A stretch of DNA of 8,995 nt, taken from positions 1-8,995 of the forward strand of contig CAZYQW010000046.1 in NCBI GenBank assembly GCA_964649825.1, written 5' to 3'. This document shows, in pieces, positions 5,254 through 8,995 of this stretch. Numbering within the stretch: position 1 is the first letter of the stretch; each line of letters opens with the position of its first letter. The translations under genes and the position numbers were made by a program. The notes under the pieces are model-generated. The model made no database searches. It was given only the letters and a program-made list of their open reading frames with translations, and was not told the origin of the DNA. Origin of the DNA: CAZYQW01 sp964649825 (lineage in GTDB: Bacteria > Planctomycetota > B15-G4 > JADJEK01).

Positions 5254-6861
5254 TTACCCGCCGCTCCCCTTGCGGGAGGCGCCGCGCCTCAGGAGCGCGA
5301 GGTTGTTCGAGGCGTCACGCACCGCGATCTTCGCGTTCTGCTTGCGAAACGAGTCCGCGCCGGGGTCTTCGAGCAACCGATTCCCCTCCTCGATCGCCCG
5401 CTCGTACAGCTCGGCCGCGTAGTCGAGGTCGCGGTGAAGGTGATAGTGCAGGATGAGCGCCGTGTCGTTCAGGTAGTTCGGGTTCGATCCGTCGATCGCG
5501 ATCGCCCGCTCGTACGCCTGGAGCGACTCCTCGTAGCGTCCTGATTCGCGCGCGAAGAACGCGTAGTTGTTCCAGTCGTCGGCGCTGTCGACGAGCGTCT
5601 CGGCCGCGACGTGGAACATCTCGCGCGCGCCGTCCAAGTCATTCTCGCGGTAGCACCGGTCGCCGATCGACCGGACCATCAACGCCGCGTCCGAGGGTGA
5701 CCGCTGCGAGGAGATCGTCGAAACGAGGACGTCGAGGTCCTCCTGCGCCATCCTGGCCAGGATCGTGGCGGCCTGCGCGTACTGATTGTCGCGATAGAAC
5801 CCGACCGCGCGCTCATAGTCGCACGCCGGCTTCATTCGCGAGTCCGCCTTCGCCGCCTCGGCCAGGTCCTTGTCGAGACCCTCGAAGTCCCGCACCGCGG
5901 CCTTCGCGACGCCGCGGCGATAGAGCGCCACGGCGCGGGCGAGCCGGCGTTCGTCGCCGGACGCGTACCGGGAGGCCGCACCGACCACTCCGTCGAGGAG
6001 CTCCACGAGGCGCTTCTTCTCCTCGGCCTTTCCGGACAGGAGCTCGGCGAGGTTGTCGTAGCCGTCGGTCAGCGTCGGGTTCGAGAGCAGCGACTTGTGA
6101 AACCACGTGATCGCGGCCTCGGTATCGTTCGCCGACTTCAAGATCCACGCGATGCCGTTCATCGCGTACGCGTTGTCGGGCTCCAGATCGAGCGCCTTCT
6201 CGTACGGTTCTCGCGCGGCGCTTCGCGCCCGCTCGGCGCCCGCGTCGTTCCGTGCGTTTTTCGCGGCCACGATCTCGCCAAACCGCAGGCTGCCGAGCTC
6301 GATGAGACTGCCGGTGTGCTTTGGATCGATCTCGAGGGCCTTCTCGACGAGTCGCTGCGCCTCCTGCGCCTCACCCCGCGCGCGTTCGGCTCGGGCGGCG
6401 CCCAGCCACGGAGCCGCCTCTCCTGGCCGGAGCTCGGCCGCCTGCTCGAACATGCGGCGGGCATCGATCATCGCGTAGCCGGCCGTCTCGTAGTCGGCGT
6501 TCCACGCTGCGTCCTGGCCTTGCAGGAAGAGCGTCTCCCCGAGCAAGTGGAGCACGTCGTAGTTGCCCGGGAGAAGATCGGACGCCGCGAGCAGCTCGTC
6601 GACCGCTTCGGCGTACTCGCCCATCTTCGCGAGGACCCGACCGAGGCCGAAGTGGATGCGCCCATCGAGCGACGACGTGTCCTTCAGCTCGGAGAACAGG
6701 TCGCGCGCCGCCTCGAACTTGCCCTCGTCCAGCAACGATTGGGCGCGGCGCAGGCGTCCCTCGTCGAGCGCGGGCTTCGAAGCGACCTCGTCGTCGTTCG
6801 CGCGAGCGGTTCCCGTGAACGCGGCGAGCAAGAGGATGCCGAGGAGGAGCGGGAGCTTCAT
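5254..6861 (-). CDS. exported tetratricopeptide-repeat protein (downstream paralogue)
   Basis: 535 residues; no assignable biochemical function. MKLPLLLGILLLAAFTGTARA is a signal peptide with a likely cut after Ala21 (A-R-A), so the protein is exported. The rest is nearly all helical TPR-like units, for example about 33-66 (RRAQSLLDEGKFEAARDLF), 67-100 (FGLGRVLAKMGEYAEAVDEL), 142-175 (ending in ALEIDP) and 208-245 (EKALDLEPDNAYAMNGIAWI). At 430-493 is a distinctive block, WNNYAFFARESGRYEESLQA, with YLND and YHLHRDL further on; the upstream neighbour shares it. The start is placed at 6861 because it gives the signal peptide and has GGAG seven bases upstream; an earlier in-frame start near 6900 would overlap the neighbour and spoil the signal. 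TPR arrays usually bind other proteins, so a periplasmic or envelope scaffold is the modest inference. It is second in a two-gene operon, 22 bases after the first gene. Confidence 0.9.
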   Translation of the reverse strand: MKLPLLLGILLLAAFTGTARANDDEVASKPALDEGRLRRAQSLLDEGKFEAARDLFSELKDTSSLDGRIHFGLGRVLAKMGEYAEAVDELLAASDLLPGNYDVLHLLGETLFLQGQDAAWNADYETAGYAMIDARRMFEQAAELRPGEAAPWLGAARAERARGEAQEAQRLVEKALEIDPKHTGSLIELGSLRFGEIVAAKNARNDAGAERARSAAREPYEKALDLEPDNAYAMNGIAWILKSANDTEAAITWFHKSLLSNPTLTDGYDNLAELLSGKAEEKKRLVELLDGVVGAASRYASGDERRLARAVALYRRGVAKAAVRDFEGLDKDLAEAAKADSRMKPACDYERAVGFYRDNQYAQAATILARMAQEDLDVLVSTISSQRSPSDAALMVRSIGDRCYRENDLDGAREMFHVAAETLVDSADDWNNYAFFARESGRYEESLQAYERAIAIDGSNPNYLNDTALILHYHLHRDLDYAAELYERAIEEGNRLLEDPGADSFRKQNAKIAVRDASNNLALLRRGASRKGSGG

Positions 6862-6868
6862 CGGGTTT

Positions 6869-6872
6869 CTCC
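6869..6872 (-). promoter_or_regulatory. ribosome binding site of the downstream TPR gene
   Basis: On the minus strand GGAG (6872 to 6869) lies seven bases before the ATG at 6861, inside the 22-base gap after the upstream TPR gene. It selects the start that yields the signal peptide. Confidence 0.6.
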
Positions 6873-6883
6873 GACCAAAGGAG

Positions 6884-8734
6884 TCAGCGCGTCTCGTCAC
6901 GGTCGTCGCGGGTGGTACCGAGGACGTCCTCGATCTTGCCGAGGAGTTCGGTCAGCTCCGGGTTCGCGCCTTGCTTCAAGCGATCGGTGATCGACGTCCG
7001 GATCATGAAGAGGTGCATCCGCACCTCGCGATCCGCGGGGTCGGCGCGGAGCAACTCGACGTTGCGATCGACGGCCTGCGTCATGCCGGAGACGTCGCCG
7101 CGGGCGAGGGTCAACGCGAACCGGCTCTGATACAAGTCGGCGCGGGTGCCGTCGACCTCGGCGAGTCGATCGAACGCGGCCGCCGCCTCGTCGTAGCGTC
7201 CGAGCTCGGTGTAGAGTCGGCCGAGGTTCAGCATCGCGTCCCCCCACGCCGAGCGCATGTCCGCCTCGGCGACCGGGTCATCCTGGGCCGCCGGGTACTG
7301 CTCGGCCCCCATTTCGACGGCGCGCTGGAAGAGCTCTTCGGCGCGCGTGAGGTCGGTCCTCAGGTGATAGAGCTGGATCAGACCGGCGTCATTGACGTAA
7401 CGGACGTTCGCGGGCGCGAGCTCGATGCAGCGGTTGTAGGCGGCGTACGACTCCTCGTACGACTGCGACTCGCGCGCGAAGAAACCATAGTTGTTCCACC
7501 ATTGGGCGTCGTCGGCGACGATGCCGGTCGCCCACTGCCAGAACTTGCGCAGCGCGATCATGCCGTCGGCGGCTCCGCCTTCCCCGCCCGACGCGACGAA
7601 CATCGCGTAGCTCAGGCGGTCGACGTCGTTCTTGAACTCGTCCGAGCCGATCGCGTTCTCGTCGAGAAGGGCCGCCTTCGCGCGCTCGGCGGCGGCGATC
7701 GTCGCGGCCAGGTCGTTCGTCGAGCCGAAGGCCTCGGCGGCGGACGTGAGGTAGCTCGCGATCGCACGCTTGGCCGTCGCCGGCTCCGTCGTCTCCGCGC
7801 ACGCGCGAACCGCGATCTCACCCTTCTCCGTGGCCCGTCCAACGGCGCGACGGTCGCCGAGGTCGGCGTAGACGCCGGCGATGTTCGCGTGGCTCTGCAC
7901 CACGTGGCTCAGCCCTTCGGCGGCGAACGCGGGGTCCGCCGCGATCGCGCGTTCGAAGCAGGGCACCGATCGCGCGTACGTCGACGCCGCTTCCTCGAGA
8001 GCGCTGACCTGCCCCGACACGTCGCCGTCGTCGCCGGCCCGATTTCCGTCCATCCGCAGCTTGTCGCCCTTGTAGCGGATGAGCTGGCCTTGGTAGTTCC
8101 AGCCGCGACTCTCCACCGCGGGATCGGCGGCGCCGAGGGCGAGTCCTTCATAGAACGCGGCGAGCTGATCGTAGTCGACCTCGTTGTTGAGGAAGCTCCA
8201 GAGCTCGGCGTGGGGCGCGTCGGCAAGCGGCTCCCTCGCGACCGCCGCGAAAAGAAGCCCCAGCGCGCTCGTGCGATCGCCACCGGTCTTGCGGATCCAC
8301 GCGATCCGCACGAGGGGCTCCGACGAGCCGGGAGCCGCGTCGCTCCAGCGCGCGTAGAGATCCTCGGCCTGGCGCGCCTGCTCGCCGGCGACGGAATCGA
8401 GATCGGTACCGACCCATGCTCCGAATCGGGTGGCGTGCACGTCCGCGGCGAGCCGGAGGACGTCGACGTCGCTGCCGCCGAGCTCGATCGCCCTCGTCAA
8501 TGCCGTGTCGGCGCGCCCCTCGTCTCCCTCCGCGTCCAGGATGTATCCCAGGACCGCGTGCGCCATCGCGTCGTCTGGATTCTCGGCGACGAGGCGTTCG
8601 GCCTCGGCACGGGCTGCCTCGGACTCGCCCGCGTTCCACGCGGCCCAGACCGCATCGAACGGCGACTCGGCGTCCGCGACGATGATGGGCGCGAGCGCGA
8701 GGACCAACGTGAGGATCGTACGAGACGCGGTCAT
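6884..8734 (-). CDS. exported tetratricopeptide-repeat protein (upstream paralogue)
   Basis: 616 residues; no assignable biochemical function. MTASRTILTLVLALAPIIVA is a signal peptide with a likely cut after Ala22 (A-D-A). TPR-like helical hairpins follow: about 26-85 (AAWNAGESEAARAEAERLV, then AHAVLGYILDAEGDEGRAD), 118-172 (including RIAWIRKTGGDRTSAL), 255-300, then WWNNYGFFARESQSYEESYA at 412-431 with YVND and YHLRTDL. A clear canonical TPR lies near 487-520 (AMLNLGRLYTELGRYDEAAA), and the C-terminal tail is highly charged (DDRDETR). The ATG at 8734 is preferred because GGAGAG precedes it by five bases and it starts the signal peptide; the in-frame ATG at 8782 has no ribosome binding site. 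It leads the operon and is a diverged paralogue of the gene behind it. The domain architecture suggests a protein-interaction scaffold outside the cytoplasm; that role is inferred. Confidence 0.9.
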   Translation of the reverse strand: MTASRTILTLVLALAPIIVADAESPFDAVWAAWNAGESEAARAEAERLVAENPDDAMAHAVLGYILDAEGDEGRADTALTRAIELGGSDVDVLRLAADVHATRFGAWVGTDLDSVAGEQARQAEDLYARWSDAAPGSSEPLVRIAWIRKTGGDRTSALGLLFAAVAREPLADAPHAELWSFLNNEVDYDQLAAFYEGLALGAADPAVESRGWNYQGQLIRYKGDKLRMDGNRAGDDGDVSGQVSALEEAASTYARSVPCFERAIAADPAFAAEGLSHVVQSHANIAGVYADLGDRRAVGRATEKGEIAVRACAETTEPATAKRAIASYLTSAAEAFGSTNDLAATIAAAERAKAALLDENAIGSDEFKNDVDRLSYAMFVASGGEGGAADGMIALRKFWQWATGIVADDAQWWNNYGFFARESQSYEESYAAYNRCIELAPANVRYVNDAGLIQLYHLRTDLTRAEELFQRAVEMGAEQYPAAQDDPVAEADMRSAWGDAMLNLGRLYTELGRYDEAAAAFDRLAEVDGTRADLYQSRFALTLARGDVSGMTQAVDRNVELLRADPADREVRMHLFMIRTSITDRLKQGANPELTELLGKIEDVLGTTRDDRDETR

Positions 8735-8737
8735 GGA

Positions 8738-8743
8738 CTCTCC
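8738..8743 (-). promoter_or_regulatory. ribosome binding site of the upstream TPR gene
   Basis: GGAGAG (8743 to 8738, minus strand) precedes the ATG at 8734, with five bases between GGAG and the start codon. It decides for this start over the ATG at 8782, which has no purine-rich stretch before it. Confidence 0.6.
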
Positions 8744-8795
8744 AGATCGGATGGTTTCCGTACGGTGACGGCGATCGTGCATGAGTAACGCCGGA

Positions 8796-8837
8796 CTCGG
8801 CCCGAGCGGTCCACGAGGACCGAAAACGGCGTTTTCG
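8796..8837. promoter_or_regulatory. three adjacent inverted repeats in the leader of the TPR operon
   Basis: CTCGG-C-CCGAG (8796-8806), GGTCC-ACGA-GGACC (8808-8821) and CGAAAAC-GGC-GTTTTCG (8821-8837) lie end to end, 62 to 103 bases upstream of the TPR start codon. The last has a perfect 7-bp stem with a 3-base loop. They may be operator sites, or an RNA structure in the 5' leader; the sequence does not decide between them. None matches a riboswitch I recognise. Confidence 0.45.
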
Positions 8838-8844
8838 CGAGATG

Positions 8845-8873
8845 ATTAGCAACCAGAGGCCCAATGGGTCCAA
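8845..8873 (-). promoter_or_regulatory. weak candidate promoter of the TPR operon
   Basis: On the minus strand TTGGAC (8873 to 8868) and GCTAAT (8850 to 8845) are separated by 17 bases. The -35 matches consensus at 3 of 6 and the -10 at 4 of 6. Transcription would start near 8838, directly before the stacked inverted repeats, giving a leader of about 100 bases. The match is weak and many such sites occur by chance. Confidence 0.25.
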
Positions 8874-8995
8874 TCGACTCGGATGCGTCCTGGCGGGTGG
8901 GCTGAGGGACCTTTCGGAAGCTGGGCTAGCAGCTCGTGGTGAAAGTGCTTTCGAAGCGAGGCGAGGTCATCGCGACCGAGATCGAGGCGCAGGAC
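8846..8995. other. window end; no gene that can be defended
   Basis: A minus-strand frame is open from the window edge to a TAA at 8848-8846 and includes LASLRKHFHHELLAQLPKG; it could be the end of an upstream gene. On the plus strand a frame from GTG at 8936 reads VVKVLSKRGEVIATEIEAQD to the edge with better third-position bias. The two overlap antisense, so at most one is real. Neither is recognised and neither has a start with a ribosome binding site in view. Confidence 0.25.

Noticed and set aside
6563..8788. 741-codon open frame on the plus strand
   Set aside because: It is antisense to the two TPR genes, which have signal peptides, ribosome binding sites and repeats. The frame stays open because of third-position G/C bias.
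8821..8837. Intrinsic terminator of an upstream minus-strand gene
   Set aside because: The 7-bp stem is not followed by a T-tract on the minus strand, and no upstream gene is established; kept only as part of the inverted-repeat cluster.

Overview
The window is GC-rich chromosomal DNA from a bacterium. Every convincing gene uses codons ending in G or C, and two proteins have secretion signals that fit a diderm envelope. The gene content suggests a deep-branching, environmental, Planctomycetota-like or similar GC-rich lineage. No rRNA or other strong phylogenetic marker is present, so this placement is a guess.

Layout: (1) Positions 1-201 hold the C-terminal tail of a protein resembling REP-associated Y1 (IS200-like) transposases. 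(2) About 222-665 is an imperfect tandem duplication with a period near 233 bp, followed by short 18-bp repeats. (3) About 666-1470 has no intact gene that I can defend. It does hold coding-like segments that change frame and hit a stop, which I read as a decayed gene. (4) 1514-5160 is a forward run of six housekeeping genes: tpiA, secG, pyrE, yicC, gmk and an rpoZ-like gene. They are tightly spaced, with one 4-bp stop/start overlap, and a good sigma70-type promoter lies just before tpiA. A bipartite GC-rich hairpin at 5173-5217 follows rpoZ. (5) 5254-8734 is a convergent two-gene operon on the minus strand that encodes two exported tetratricopeptide-repeat (TPR) proteins. They are diverged paralogues sharing a distinctive C-terminal block with the signature WNNYxFFARES. 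(6) 8735-8995 is the upstream region of that operon, with stacked inverted repeats and a weak candidate promoter.

The forward operon combines glycolysis (TpiA), protein export (SecG), pyrimidine salvage/synthesis (PyrE), RNA decay (YicC), GMP phosphorylation (Gmk) and an RNA polymerase subunit (omega): general growth functions. The minus-strand pair has no assignable biochemical role. Its TPR architecture points to protein-protein scaffolding outside the cytoplasm. The least-explained parts of the window are this TPR pair and the repeat-rich, decayed segment between the transposase tail and tpiA. I did not find a clear new defence, CRISPR or biosynthetic system.
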